Below are positions 18,098-27,488 of a stretch of DNA of 64,000 nt, in pieces. The notes under the pieces were generated by a model. That model did no database searches. It was not told the DNA's origin and worked only from the letters and a program-made list of their open reading frames with translations. The DNA is from Desulfomicrobium orale DSM 12838 (GTDB lineage: Bacteria; Desulfobacterota; Desulfovibrionia; Desulfovibrionales; Desulfomicrobiaceae). The DNA lies in contig NZ_CP014230.1 of NCBI RefSeq assembly GCF_001553625.1, positions 2,480,001 through 2,544,000 of the forward strand, given 5' to 3'. Position 1 is the first letter of the stretch, and every line of letters begins with the position of its first letter. The position numbers were made by a program, and so were the translations under genes.

Positions 18098-20611
18098 CTA
18101 CTCGTTACGCAGAAGCGGCGCGGCCTTGCGTCCCAGAGCCCGCCAAGTACCGAGCAGGCCGATAACCAGGGAAACGCCTGTTCCGCCCAGCACCGTCAGC
18201 AGACTCAGGCCCAGATCCGGCGCAAAAGGCATCTGCAAAAGCCCGCTGACCACGCCCCAGGCGGCCAGAGTACCCAGCGCCAGACTGGCCAGACCCGTGA
18301 ACAGCCCGGCCAGAGAAAACTCCGCAGCCAGAACCGTCAGAATATCCCGGCGGGTGGCGCCGCAGACCTTGTAAATCACGCTGTCGTAAATGCGGCGGTG
18401 CTGATCCGCGGAAAACGCCCCGCCCAGAACCAGCAGTCCCACGGCCAGGGCCAGTCCCGCCATGACCTGAAAGGCTCTGGACATGCGCCGCATCATGACG
18501 GCCGCGCTCTCCAGCACATCCCGGACCGTGACCACGGCCACATCCGGGAATTTCTCCGTGACGCGAGAAAAAAGAAGATGTTCGTCACCCACGCCGTAGG
18601 CTGCGCCGAGCCAGCTCTGCGGGGCCTTCTCCAGCACGCCCGGCGAAAAGATGACAGCGAACTGCATGGCCAGAGTCCGCCAGTTCACGTCCCGGATGCT
18701 GGCCACCGTGGCGGTCAGGGGCCGCCCCAGCACATTGACCGTCAGAGTATCGCCGATGTCCACGCCGAAGCCCCGGGCCAGATCCGAGGTCAGGGAAACA
18801 AGCGGCGGCCCCGCATAGTCCTTTTCCCACCACGAGCCCCGGACCAGTTCGCTGCCCTCGGGAAAATCCGGGCCATAGGAGAAACCCCGGTCTCCGCGCA
18901 CGGCCCACCGGGTGTCCTCGGAGATGGTCGCGTTTTCCACAGGCACATCCTTGATGCGCACAATGCGACCCCGGACCATGGGCCGCAAATCCAGCCGTTC
19001 CACCCCGGGGACGGACAGAACCGCTTCGCGAAAGCCGTCCGCCTCGTGCCCCCGGATGTCCATGAAGAAAAAAGCCGGAGCCTGCCGAGTCAGTTCCACG
19101 GACAGGCTGCGGTCCAGACTGGCATTGACCATGACCACGGCAACCAGGGCCGTGAGGCCGAACCCCAGGGCAAAAACCAAGCTTACTCCCGGCGACCCCG
19201 GCCGGTGAATACTGGCCACGCCCACGCGCAGGCTGGGCAGAGGCAGACGCGGCGCTTTGCCCGCCAGCCAGCGGATCAGGGCGGCCATGCCTCTGAAAAG
19301 CAGCCAGGCTGCGGCGACTCCGCCCACAAACCAGCCCGACAGCCGGGAATCGTCCGAAAAAAGGAATACAAGACCAGCGAGCAGCAGAAAAAACAGACCT
19401 GAAAAAACCAGAGCGACAGGCGGCAGGGGTTTCGCGCCGGCGGACACATATCCTCTGAATATACCCGCAGGCCGGACCAGTACCGCCCGAAAGAGAGGCG
19501 GCATGGCAAAAGCGAGAGTCGTGAGCAAACCGAACAGGGAGGCCTGGACCAGAGGCGCCGCGTACAGGCCGGATTCGATGGGGATGGGCAGCGCGTCCCC
19601 GCCCAGACGGGCCAGAATCCAGGGAGCCATGCCCCCGGCGATCATGCCCGCCCCCGCGCCCAGAGCGCCCAGAGCCAGAATCTGCAGCAGGTACGAGGCA
19701 AAAAGCGTCCGCGTGGAGCCGCCCATGCACTTCATGGCTGCCATGTGGACCAGACGGCCTTCGAGGTAGCCGCGCACCCCGCCCGCGATGCCCAGTCCGC
19801 CCACCAGCAGGGCGGTCAGCCCCACCAGAGTCAGATACACGCGCAACCGCTCCAGAGTGGTCCGCACTCCGGCCGCGGCGTTGGAAAAATCGCGCACCCG
19901 CCATCCGGCATCGGGAAACCGTGTCCGGATCGCTTCCACAGCCTCCGCCGCGACGCCGGAAGACAGCCGCAACAGATACTCGGACTGGAACAGGCTGCCG
20001 GGACTGATCAGGCCGGTTAGCCGGAAGGCCTCCGCCGAGGTCATGACGCGCGGACCCAGGCTCAGGACGCCCGCGATACGGTCCGGTTCGCGCAGCAGCA
20101 CGCCCGTCAGGCGGAAACGCGCCCCGCCCACCTGAATCGTATCGCCCACGGACAGGCCGAGCCGGGTGAACAGCGCCCTGTCGGCCACGGCTCCGGGCAG
20201 ATCCTTCCCGGGCGCGAGGGCCTCGCGCAGGCTGGAGCCTTCCACCACGGCCTCCCCATACAGAGGATAAGAGCCGTCCACGCCCTTGACGTCCGCCAGA
20301 ATGGACGCGTTGCCCGTCCGGGCCATGGCCCGCGAGGAGTATGTCCGGGCCACGCAGCCGAGGCTTTCCAGATAGGCGAGCTCTTCCCCGGATGCCTCCC
20401 GTGAGGTCAGGGCCACGCTCACATCTCCGCCGAGGATGGCTCTGGCGTCGCGGGACAGTCCTTCTTCCAGCGCCCGCCCCACGGAGCCCACGGCACTGAT
20501 GGCCAGAACGCCCAGAAAAAGGCATCCCAGAAACACGCCGAAACCGCGGATTCCGGCCCGCAACTCCCGCCCGGCCACCCGCAGGGCCGCCATCCAGTCC
20601 TTCGGACTCAC
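18098..20611 (-). CDS. FtsX-like ABC transporter permease (YbbP type)
   Basis: An 837-residue permease with two FtsX-like membrane halves: an N-terminal helix (about 25-45), a large extracytoplasmic MacB-type domain, a central four-helix bundle (about 245-340), further helices to about 460, a second periplasmic domain and a last three-helix FtsX block. Size and layout match YbbP of E. coli, which works with YbbA. The frame opens farther, but a GTG at 20611 overlaps the ATPase stop (GTGA) and has GGAGGAACG directly upstream, so I start there. Substrate unknown; the ybbA-ybbP-tesA neighbourhood suggests lipid or hydrophobic-compound handling. Confidence 0.9.
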   Translation of the reverse strand: MSPKDWMAALRVAGRELRAGIRGFGVFLGCLFLGVLAISAVGSVGRALEEGLSRDARAILGGDVSVALTSREASGEELAYLESLGCVARTYSSRAMARTGNASILADVKGVDGSYPLYGEAVVEGSSLREALAPGKDLPGAVADRALFTRLGLSVGDTIQVGGARFRLTGVLLREPDRIAGVLSLGPRVMTSAEAFRLTGLISPGSLFQSEYLLRLSSGVAAEAVEAIRTRFPDAGWRVRDFSNAAAGVRTTLERLRVYLTLVGLTALLVGGLGIAGGVRGYLEGRLVHMAAMKCMGGSTRTLFASYLLQILALGALGAGAGMIAGGMAPWILARLGGDALPIPIESGLYAAPLVQASLFGLLTTLAFAMPPLFRAVLVRPAGIFRGYVSAGAKPLPPVALVFSGLFFLLLAGLVFLFSDDSRLSGWFVGGVAAAWLLFRGMAALIRWLAGKAPRLPLPSLRVGVASIHRPGSPGVSLVFALGFGLTALVAVVMVNASLDRSLSVELTRQAPAFFFMDIRGHEADGFREAVLSVPGVERLDLRPMVRGRIVRIKDVPVENATISEDTRWAVRGDRGFSYGPDFPEGSELVRGSWWEKDYAGPPLVSLTSDLARGFGVDIGDTLTVNVLGRPLTATVASIRDVNWRTLAMQFAVIFSPGVLEKAPQSWLGAAYGVGDEHLLFSRVTEKFPDVAVVTVRDVLESAAVMMRRMSRAFQVMAGLALAVGLLVLGGAFSADQHRRIYDSVIYKVCGATRRDILTVLAAEFSLAGLFTGLASLALGTLAAWGVVSGLLQMPFAPDLGLSLLTVLGGTGVSLVIGLLGTWRALGRKAAPLLRNE

Positions 20612-21282
20612 CGTTCCTCCAGACGGCCCGCGCGCATGACGGCCTGACGCTGGCATTGTCCGGCCAGAGCCGGGTCGTGGGTCACCAGAACCAGCGTGGT
20701 TTGGTCCTCCTCCTGCATGGAAAACAGAAATTCCATGACCCGTCGCCCGGTGTCCGCGTCCAGATTGCCCGTGGGCTCATCCGCCAGAATGATGGACGGC
20801 CGGGGAGCAAACGCCCTGGCCAGGGCCACGCGCTGCTGCTCGCCGCCGGAAAGCTGGGACGGATAATGATTGCGCCTGCCGTCGAGCCCCACCTGATCGA
20901 GGGCGGCTCTGGCCAGTTCCAGAGCCTGCGGATGATGGGCAAATTCCAGAGGCAGAGCCGCGTTCTCCAGGGCGGTCATGGTCGGAATGAGATGAAATGC
21001 CTGAAACACGATACCCAGATGCTCGCGCCGGAACCGGGCCAGGGCGTCTTCGCCCAGGCCGCCCAGATCCACTCCCGCCATCCGCACCTGGCCGGAGCAG
21101 GGGCGCTCCAGTCCGGCCATGAGCATGAGCATGGTGGTCTTGCCCGAGCCCGAAGGCCCGGTCACGGCCAGAGTCTGACCCTTTTCCACGCGCAGGCTCA
21201 CCCCATGCAATATATTGACCGCCTCCACTCCGGCGGTTAGCGTCACACGAACATCGCACAAATCCACAGAAGGAAAACTCAT
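20608..21282 (-). CDS. ABC transporter ATP-binding protein (YbbA/LolD type)
   Basis: A 224-residue ATPase. Walker A is AVTGPSGSGKTTMLMLMAG, the Q loop is GIVFQAFHLIPTMTALEN, the ABC signature LSGGEQQRVALARA, Walker B IILADEPTGNLD, and the switch histidine is in LVTHDP. These match the MacB/LolD/YbbA group that powers FtsX-like permeases. The ATG at 21282 (MSFPSVDL) starts right at the domain boundary; upstream in-frame ATGs would run far into the divergent esterase gene. Its start codon overlaps that of the esterase in one CATG. Confidence 0.93.
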   Translation of the reverse strand: MSFPSVDLCDVRVTLTAGVEAVNILHGVSLRVEKGQTLAVTGPSGSGKTTMLMLMAGLERPCSGQVRMAGVDLGGLGEDALARFRREHLGIVFQAFHLIPTMTALENAALPLEFAHHPQALELARAALDQVGLDGRRNHYPSQLSGGEQQRVALARAFAPRPSIILADEPTGNLDADTGRRVMEFLFSMQEEDQTTLVLVTHDPALAGQCQRQAVMRAGRLEER

Positions 21283-21910
21283 GCCCCACGTCCTTTTCTG
21301 GGTTGGTCTCATGACTTTGGCCCTGCCCGCGCGGGCGGCGGAACCAATCCACATTCTCGCCTTCGGCGACAGCCTCACCGCCGGCTACGGCCTGCCCGCC
21401 GCGGAATCCTTCGCCGCTCAACTGGAAAAACGCCTCCAGGACGCAGGACGGGCGGTCCGGGTGACCAACGCGGGTGTTTCGGGAGACACCACATCCGGCG
21501 GGCTGGCCCGGCTGGGCTGGTCTCTGGAGGAAAAACCCCGGCTGGTCATTCTGGAACTGGGAGCCAACGACGGCCTGCGGGGCCTGGCTCCGGACCGGAC
21601 CCGCGCCAATCTGGACGCCATGATCAGACAGTGCCGTGAAGCGGGAGCGGCGGTCATCTTGGCCGGAATACACGCCCCGGTCAATTGGGGTGAGGACTAC
21701 AAAGAGCGGTTCGAGGCGGCTTTTCCCGAGCTGGCCCGCCAATACTCCTTACCGTTCTATCCTTTTTTTCTCGAAGGAGTCATCGGCCACAGCAGCCTCG
21801 TTCTGGAAGATGGTCTGCACCCTAATGCGCGCGGGGTAGCCCGCATCGTGGACGGTATCCTGCCCCTGGTCGAAACCGAACTGGACAAACTGGACGCGAC
21901 GCCGAAATGA
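21281..21910 (+). CDS. tesA: Periplasmic GDSL esterase/lysophospholipase (TesA-like)
   Basis: A 209-residue SGNH hydrolase. A short signal peptide (MPHVLFWVGLMTLALPARAA) precedes the catalytic blocks: block I FGDSLTAGYGLP (Ser nucleophile), block II Gly in NAGVSGDTTSGG, block III LGANDGLRG, and block V DGLHPNARG with the Asp and His. The N-terminus has few positive charges, and a TTG 66 bases upstream could give a longer protein; the ATG at 21281 has AAGGA before it and is preferred. It hydrolyses acyl esters or thioesters in the periplasm. The pairing with the YbbA/YbbP transporter is the same as in E. coli. Confidence 0.93.
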   Translation: MPHVLFWVGLMTLALPARAAEPIHILAFGDSLTAGYGLPAAESFAAQLEKRLQDAGRAVRVTNAGVSGDTTSGGLARLGWSLEEKPRLVILELGANDGLRGLAPDRTRANLDAMIRQCREAGAAVILAGIHAPVNWGEDYKERFEAAFPELARQYSLPFYPFFLEGVIGHSSLVLEDGLHPNARGVARIVDGILPLVETELDKLDATPK

Positions 21911-22623
21911 CCATGATCGCCGCCCTCATCTTCGCGGCCGCCCTTGGGGGACTGTGGCTTCTGTCCGCCAAGATCATCGGTGCCACCGTACGGGCTTTGG
22001 CCGATCCCGAAGGGAAAATCCATGCCCGGCTCCGTGCTCCGGCGGATCCGGCCATCCGTCAGCCCATGCGCGAGGTGGAAACGTGGGCTGAGGAGCACGA
22101 ATACAAAGACGATCTGATGTTCGATTTCGATGTCATGGACGCCGGGCGTCTTCTTTTCTGCCGGACCTGGAAAAATACGCGGAAGTGTACTTACCTGGTT
22201 TTCTACTCGGGCATGGGCAGGCATTTCACCGAACTGGTGACCATCTACGACGACAACACCAGTGTAACCACCACCAACGCGGCCGAGGCCCACACCCTGC
22301 CCGTGCCTCCGGGCGCCTTCGTGCAAAGCTTCCCCGGTAGCGGACTGAACCGGATTCATGACCTGCACGGCGAAGGATGCCGGACCCTGGAGCGGCGTAC
22401 CGGCCTCGAACCGCGGGAGTCCGCCGGCGGCACAGCGGATCTTGTGATCAGGGCACTGACCCGCCAGGGCCGTTACATACAGTCCATTCCGGGCTGGCGC
22501 TGGAAAGGTTTATGGTGGATGGTCACGCGCAAACAGCGTATGACCGGCAAGGACGTGGCATGGCAGCTGGACCAATTCGGCGTGCATGAACCCGGCCCGG
22601 CTCCAACGGACAGACTACAATAA
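21907..22623 (+). CDS. Unknown protein with N-terminal membrane anchor, 238 residues
   Basis: It starts inside the tesA stop (ATGA). One hydrophobic segment (residues about 3-28) is followed by a soluble domain with many aromatic residues (EHEYKDDLMFDFDVMD, CRTWKNTRKCTYLVFY, IPGWRWKGLWWMVTRKQRM). The single helix could be a signal anchor, placing the domain outside the membrane. I do not recognise the family. Coupling to tesA and the following binding-protein gene suggests an envelope function. Confidence 0.75.
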   Translation: MTMIAALIFAAALGGLWLLSAKIIGATVRALADPEGKIHARLRAPADPAIRQPMREVETWAEEHEYKDDLMFDFDVMDAGRLLFCRTWKNTRKCTYLVFYSGMGRHFTELVTIYDDNTSVTTTNAAEAHTLPVPPGAFVQSFPGSGLNRIHDLHGEGCRTLERRTGLEPRESAGGTADLVIRALTRQGRYIQSIPGWRWKGLWWMVTRKQRMTGKDVAWQLDQFGVHEPGPAPTDRLQ

Positions 22624-22632
22624 CGAGCGCGC

Positions 22633-23385
22633 ATGAAAGCACTCCTTCTGACTGCCATATTCTGCATCCTCCCGGCTCTGGCCAGAGGGGACGGACTCAC
22701 CGTAGCCTACTTCGAGCATCCGCCCTACTGTTACGCGGAAAAAGGGCAGGCCGCCGGCGTTCTGGTGGAGCTGACCCGCGACATTCTGAAGGAGGCGGGT
22801 ATCCCGGCCACATTCGTCACCATGCCCCCCAACCGCATTCTGGAAAATATCCGCTCGGGACGGAAGGATTTCTGCGCCGTGGGCTGGTTCAAGACACCGG
22901 AACGGGAACGCTACGCCAGCTTCAGCCTGCCCATTTACCGGGACAAAGGCATGGTGATTCTGACCACGGCCCGGAAGGCTCCGAAACTGCGCCGCCATTC
23001 CACTCTGCGCTCGCTCTTCAAAGACCACTCCCTGACTCTCGGCCAGGTCGAAGCCCTTTCCCTCGGCGAAAGCGTGGACCAGCTGAGAAAGGAAACCCAG
23101 GTCCCCACCCTGCCCGTGACCACCAAGCAGGGTGTGCTGCTCAGGCTCATCGCCCTGAACCGGGCGTCGTACATGCTGGCCGCCCCGGAAGAGATCTCCG
23201 CCCTGCTGCAGGCGGCCGACGTCCCCTCGGAACAGTTCACCATCCTGAGCATGGACGGTATGCCCTGGGGCAACCTGCGCTACCTGATGTACAGTTCCAA
23301 CATATCCCCCGGCATGCTGGACAGGATCAACGCGGCCATCTCCAATCTGGTGAAGATACAAAGCCTCCTGCCCGAAGGCAGATAG
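22633..23385 (+). CDS. Periplasmic solute-binding-protein-like (family 3)
   Basis: A 250-residue protein with a cleavable signal peptide (MKALLLTAIFCILPALARG). The mature part reads as a type II periplasmic binding fold: LTVAYFEHPPYCYAEKGQAAGVLVELTRDILKEAG at the N-terminus, and the family's RSGRKDFCAVGWFKTPERERYASFSLPIY. No permease or ATPase of an amino acid importer lies beside it, so it may be an orphan sensor or binding protein rather than part of a transporter. It ends one base before the next gene. Confidence 0.8.
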   Translation: MKALLLTAIFCILPALARGDGLTVAYFEHPPYCYAEKGQAAGVLVELTRDILKEAGIPATFVTMPPNRILENIRSGRKDFCAVGWFKTPERERYASFSLPIYRDKGMVILTTARKAPKLRRHSTLRSLFKDHSLTLGQVEALSLGESVDQLRKETQVPTLPVTTKQGVLLRLIALNRASYMLAAPEEISALLQAADVPSEQFTILSMDGMPWGNLRYLMYSSNISPGMLDRINAAISNLVKIQSLLPEGR

Positions 23386-23386
23386 G

Positions 23387-24082
23387 GTGGAGTCACTCTC
23401 CTACCGTCCGCCGCAGGAGCCTCTGGAAATCCTCCACGAAGACCGGGACATGTGCGTGGTGGGCAAGCCAAGCGGTCTGCTGTCCGTGCCGGGCCGGGGG
23501 CCGGAGCTTTCAGATTCGGCCCTGAGCAGGCTCCGGGAGCGCCACCCCGGAGCTCAGGCCGTACACCGGCTGGACCTGGGCACTTCGGGCGTACTGGCCA
23601 TGGCCCTTCATCGCCAATCCGAAGGAATTCTGCGGCGGCAGTTTCAGGACAGGCGGACCGGCAAGGTCTATCTGGCTCTGGTGGAAGGAATGATGCCCGA
23701 AGACCGGGGCCGCATCGACCTGCCCCTTGTCCGCGACTGGCCCAACCGGCCACGGCAGAAGGTCTGCTTCCGGACGGGCAGGCCGTCCCTGACCCTGTAC
23801 GAAACCGTACGCAGAGAAGAAGACGTGACTCTGGTTCGCCTCTTTCCCCATACCGGACGCTCCCATCAGTTGCGGGTGCATCTGGCCAGTCTGGGGCATC
23901 CCATCGTCGGAGACAACCTCTACGGCCCCGATCCGTCCCCTTCGTCGCGTCTTATGCTGCACGCCAGCCAGCTTGGACTTTTTCATCCCCGTTCGGGAAA
24001 ATGGCTCGTCTTCACCGCACCATGCCCCTTCGCTCCGGATATCGCACCGACAGACGGCGAAATGCTCCCACCGGACGAGTAA
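23387..24082 (+). CDS. RluA-family RNA pseudouridine synthase
   Basis: A 231-residue single-domain enzyme without an S4 domain. The catalytic aspartate is in AVHRLDLGTSGVLAMAL; the KVYLALVEG, HTGRSHQLRVHLASLGHPIVGDNLYG and LMLHASQLGLFHP blocks are diagnostic. It isomerises uridine in rRNA or tRNA; lack of the S4 domain and short length resemble RluA/RluE-like or YciL-independent members, so the target is open. A GTG start follows the upstream stop by one base. Confidence 0.9.
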   Translation: MESLSYRPPQEPLEILHEDRDMCVVGKPSGLLSVPGRGPELSDSALSRLRERHPGAQAVHRLDLGTSGVLAMALHRQSEGILRRQFQDRRTGKVYLALVEGMMPEDRGRIDLPLVRDWPNRPRQKVCFRTGRPSLTLYETVRREEDVTLVRLFPHTGRSHQLRVHLASLGHPIVGDNLYGPDPSPSSRLMLHASQLGLFHPRSGKWLVFTAPCPFAPDIAPTDGEMLPPDE

Positions 24083-24206
24083 GCCTCAAACTTCTTCTCA
24101 CCCCTTGCTAAAGAAAATTGATTTGATTAGATAGGTCCATTACATCCTGCCACTTTTGTGAACCTTCCGGTTCCGGCGGCATTTCTCACCCGTTCCGGCG
24201 GGAATC

Positions 24207-27200
24207 ATGATTTCATCGGAGTTCAGTCAAAACATGTCCTCGTCTGTTGAAGAACGCGTCCAGCGCATCCTGCGCGATTTTCTGTCCGGCGACATTCCGG
24301 AGTACATCCGGGACAGCGGCCAGTACCTGATCGCCGAAGGCGGTATCCAGAAGCTCGACATCCGCCGGGGCGGAGATTCCTGGAAAGTCGAAGCCCAGAT
24401 TCAGGGAGACGATTTTCAGACCTATACTTCGGAGCTGGAGATCAGTCTGGATCAGGGCACGGCCAGTTCCAACTGCAACTGTCAGGATTCCTTTTCCGGC
24501 ACGTGCCGCCATGTGGCCGCGACAGCTCTGGAGCTGTCCTCACGGCTGGATTCCGTAGTCAGTACACGCGAGGACGATCCCCAGCCCGTCAAAAGCGAAT
24601 GGCGGCAGAACTTCCGTTCGTTCTTCTCCACCGCCCTGGATCCGGAGCCCGGCCAGCACTACCTGATTTTCCGCTTCATCGCCGAACCGGGCCGCCTGCT
24701 GGTGGAATTCTTCCGGGCCCGGCAGAACAAATCCGGCCTGTCCACCGTGCAGAATCCCGTGACTCTGGAACAGATCGTCCGCAACCCGGACTGGTGCGAA
24801 ATTTCTCCGGAGCTGCCCAAGGTGGCCGAACAGATCGGCCAGTATCTGGACTACTACGGCCACCGGGTGGAGATCCCCTTCGGGCTCATGACCTGGTTCT
24901 TCTGGGCCATCAGAAACGAATACTATCTGTTCTGGGAGGAGACGGAACAGTCAGTGCGTATCGAAAGTACGCCCATCCGGCTGCAACTGCGCCCCAAATT
25001 CACCGAAGAGGGCCTGACCTTCGACATCATGCTCGGTCGGGACGGCAAGGTGCCCTTCTCCATCCTGAATCAGGACGTCTCTTTTTACGGCCAGCTCCCC
25101 CTCTGGGTCTGCCTGAAGCATTGCTTCTACCCCGTCCAGACGGGTCTTAGCCCCCATCTGATCCAGGAACTGGTCATGAGTCCGCCGGTCATTCCCCATG
25201 CGGACATTTCCGAATTTCTGGACCGGGTCTGGACCAGAATCCCGGCTTCGGATCTGCACGGTCAGGATGAATTTCTGGAACGCATGCAGCCCATTTTCGT
25301 GCCCGCCACCTACAATCCCAAGCTGTTCCTGAGCGAGGAAGGCAGTCTGCTCACCCTCGAAATCCAGAACATCTACGAAACCGAGCACGGCGACATCAGC
25401 CTTCCCGGCCCCAATCAGGATCTGCAGACCGGCAGCTATCATTTTGAAGGCAAGTCCTTTCTCATCCGCCGTGATCAGGAGGAAGAGGAGGCCCTGCTCA
25501 CCACCCTCATGGACATGCGCTTCCAACTGCGCAGCAGTTCCATGTGGTTTCTGGAACCCGAAGAGGCCATCGCCTTCCTGCTGGATGCCTATCCCAAACT
25601 GGTGGAAGCCTACCGCGTATACGGCGAGAAGGACCTGACCCGGTACAAGGTCCGCCTGACTCCTCCCAACGTGGTGGCCTCGGTGGAAACCCAGGAAGAG
25701 GACAAGTGGTTCAATCTGGAGATCAATGTCGAATACGATGACATCTCCGTGCCCATCGACAAGATCTGGAAAGCCTGGACCCAGGGTAAACGTTACGTGC
25801 AGCTGAAGGACGGCACCTACACCAGCCTGCCGGAATCCTGGCTGGAAAAGCTCGGACACAAGCTCGCGGCTCTTGGACTCGACCTGGAAAAGCCGCCCAA
25901 GAAGCGTTTCGAGAACTTCGAAGCCCCGATTCTGGACAAGATTCTTGAGGACATTCCGGAAACCACTTCTGACGCCTTCTGGAATGTCTTGCGGGAAAAG
26001 CTCCACGACTTCACGGAGATAAAGCAGGTCCAGGCTCCGAAAGGGCTGAACGCCACCCTGCGGCCCTACCAGATTCAGGGCGTCAGCTACATGAACTTCC
26101 TGCACGAATACCATTTCGGCGGCATCCTGGCCGATGAGATGGGACTGGGCAAAACCATCCAGACGCTGACCTTCCTTCAGTACATGAAGGAAAAGGGGCA
26201 CAAGGGCCCCAATCTGATCATCGTGCCCACTTCGGTGCTGCCCAACTGGGAACGCGAGGCCCAGAAATTCGTGCCGGACATGAAGCGTCTGGTCATCTAC
26301 GGTTCCAAACGCGAAAACCTGTTCAAACAGATCGAGTCCTCGGAACTGATCATCACCACCTACGCCCTGCTGCGCCGCGATCTGGACGAGCTGCTCAAGT
26401 TCGAGTTCAACGCCATCATTCTGGACGAGGCCCAGAACATCAAGAACCCCAACACCATCACGGCCAGAAGCGTGCGCCGGATGCAGGCCCGGTTCCGCCT
26501 GTGCCTGTCCGGAACGCCCATCGAGAACACCCTGCTGGAGCTGTGGTCCCTGTTCGAGTTCCTCATGCCCGGCTTCCTGGGCTCCCAGGCCGCCTTCCAG
26601 AAGGGCTTTGTCAAACCCATCAAGGACGGCGACGACGACAGCCTGGGCTACCTCAAGGCCCGGGTCAAACCCTTCATCCTGCGCCGGACCAAGAACGAGG
26701 TGGCCAAGGACCTGCCGCCCAAGGTGGAGAACATCTACTACTCCGCCCTGCTGGAGGACCAGATGGAGCTTTACACCGCCCTGGCCAAGAAACTGAAAGA
26801 GCAGGTGCTTCAGGACGTGGACGAGAAGGGCATCGGCCAGAGCCAGATTTCCATTCTGGATGCGCTGCTCAAGCTGCGCCAGATCTGCTGCCATCCGCGC
26901 CTGCTCAAGCTGGACATGCCGGGGCTCAACACCAACCTGTCCTCGGGCAAGTTCGAGGCTTTCAAGGATCTGGTCACTTCCATCATCGACGACGGGCACA
27001 AGGTCCTGGTGTTCTCGCAGTTCGTGCAGATGCTGCATATCATCCGCAACTGGCTGCATATGGTGGAAATTCCCTTCTGCTACCTGGACGGCACCTCCAA
27101 GGACCGTTTCGAGCAGGTGGACAGGTTCAACAACTCGCCGGAGATTCCCATCTTCCTCATCTCCCTCAAGGCGGGCGGAACGGGCCTGAACCTGACCTCG

Positions 27201-27449
27201 GCCGACTACGTCATCCACTACGACCCGTGGTGGAACCCGGCCGTGGAAGACCAGGCCACGGACCGTACCCACCGCATCGGACAGACGCGTCAGGTTTTCT
27301 CCTACAAGATGATCTGCGAGAACACGGTGGAAGAAAAGATTCTGAAGCTTCAGGAATCCAAGAAGGGCATCGCCGATTCCATCATCCCCGGCCAGTCGGC
27401 CTGGAAGAGCCTGACCCGCTCGGATCTGGAAATGCTGTTCGAGGTGTAG
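24207..27449 (+). CDS. SNF2-family DNA translocase with SWIM zinc finger
   Basis: A 1080-residue protein. Residues about 80-110 form a SWIM-type finger (CNCQDSFSGTCRHVAATAL). A long middle region (about 130-600) has no motif I can name. The C-terminal helicase core has motif I DEMGLGKTIQTLTFLQ, Ia IIVPTSVLPNWE, II FNAIILDEAQNIKN, III LSGTPIENTLLELWSLFEFL, V AGGTGLNLTSADYVIHYDPWWNP and VI ATDRTHRIGQTRQV. Such bacterial SNF2/RapA-like enzymes move on double-stranded DNA and displace proteins. The first ATG has only a weak ribosome site (GGCGGGAA). It stands alone with a 124-base leader. Confidence 0.93.
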   Translation: MISSEFSQNMSSSVEERVQRILRDFLSGDIPEYIRDSGQYLIAEGGIQKLDIRRGGDSWKVEAQIQGDDFQTYTSELEISLDQGTASSNCNCQDSFSGTCRHVAATALELSSRLDSVVSTREDDPQPVKSEWRQNFRSFFSTALDPEPGQHYLIFRFIAEPGRLLVEFFRARQNKSGLSTVQNPVTLEQIVRNPDWCEISPELPKVAEQIGQYLDYYGHRVEIPFGLMTWFFWAIRNEYYLFWEETEQSVRIESTPIRLQLRPKFTEEGLTFDIMLGRDGKVPFSILNQDVSFYGQLPLWVCLKHCFYPVQTGLSPHLIQELVMSPPVIPHADISEFLDRVWTRIPASDLHGQDEFLERMQPIFVPATYNPKLFLSEEGSLLTLEIQNIYETEHGDISLPGPNQDLQTGSYHFEGKSFLIRRDQEEEEALLTTLMDMRFQLRSSSMWFLEPEEAIAFLLDAYPKLVEAYRVYGEKDLTRYKVRLTPPNVVASVETQEEDKWFNLEINVEYDDISVPIDKIWKAWTQGKRYVQLKDGTYTSLPESWLEKLGHKLAALGLDLEKPPKKRFENFEAPILDKILEDIPETTSDAFWNVLREKLHDFTEIKQVQAPKGLNATLRPYQIQGVSYMNFLHEYHFGGILADEMGLGKTIQTLTFLQYMKEKGHKGPNLIIVPTSVLPNWEREAQKFVPDMKRLVIYGSKRENLFKQIESSELIITTYALLRRDLDELLKFEFNAIILDEAQNIKNPNTITARSVRRMQARFRLCLSGTPIENTLLELWSLFEFLMPGFLGSQAAFQKGFVKPIKDGDDDSLGYLKARVKPFILRRTKNEVAKDLPPKVENIYYSALLEDQMELYTALAKKLKEQVLQDVDEKGIGQSQISILDALLKLRQICCHPRLLKLDMPGLNTNLSSGKFEAFKDLVTSIIDDGHKVLVFSQFVQMLHIIRNWLHMVEIPFCYLDGTSKDRFEQVDRFNNSPEIPIFLISLKAGGTGLNLTSADYVIHYDPWWNPAVEDQATDRTHRIGQTRQVFSYKMICENTVEEKILKLQESKKGIADSIIPGQSAWKSLTRSDLEMLFEV

Positions 27450-27488
27450 GGTTGAGATTCGATACCTTTTGGTGAGGAAAGACTATCT

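Noticed and set aside
24110-24145. TTGATT/TACATC pair as the SNF2 promoter
   Set aside because: The spacing is good, but the -10 matches consensus at only half its positions; too weak to call.
24951-27272. 773-codon frame opposite the SNF2 gene
   Set aside because: Antisense shadow; the helicase motifs on the + strand are complete.
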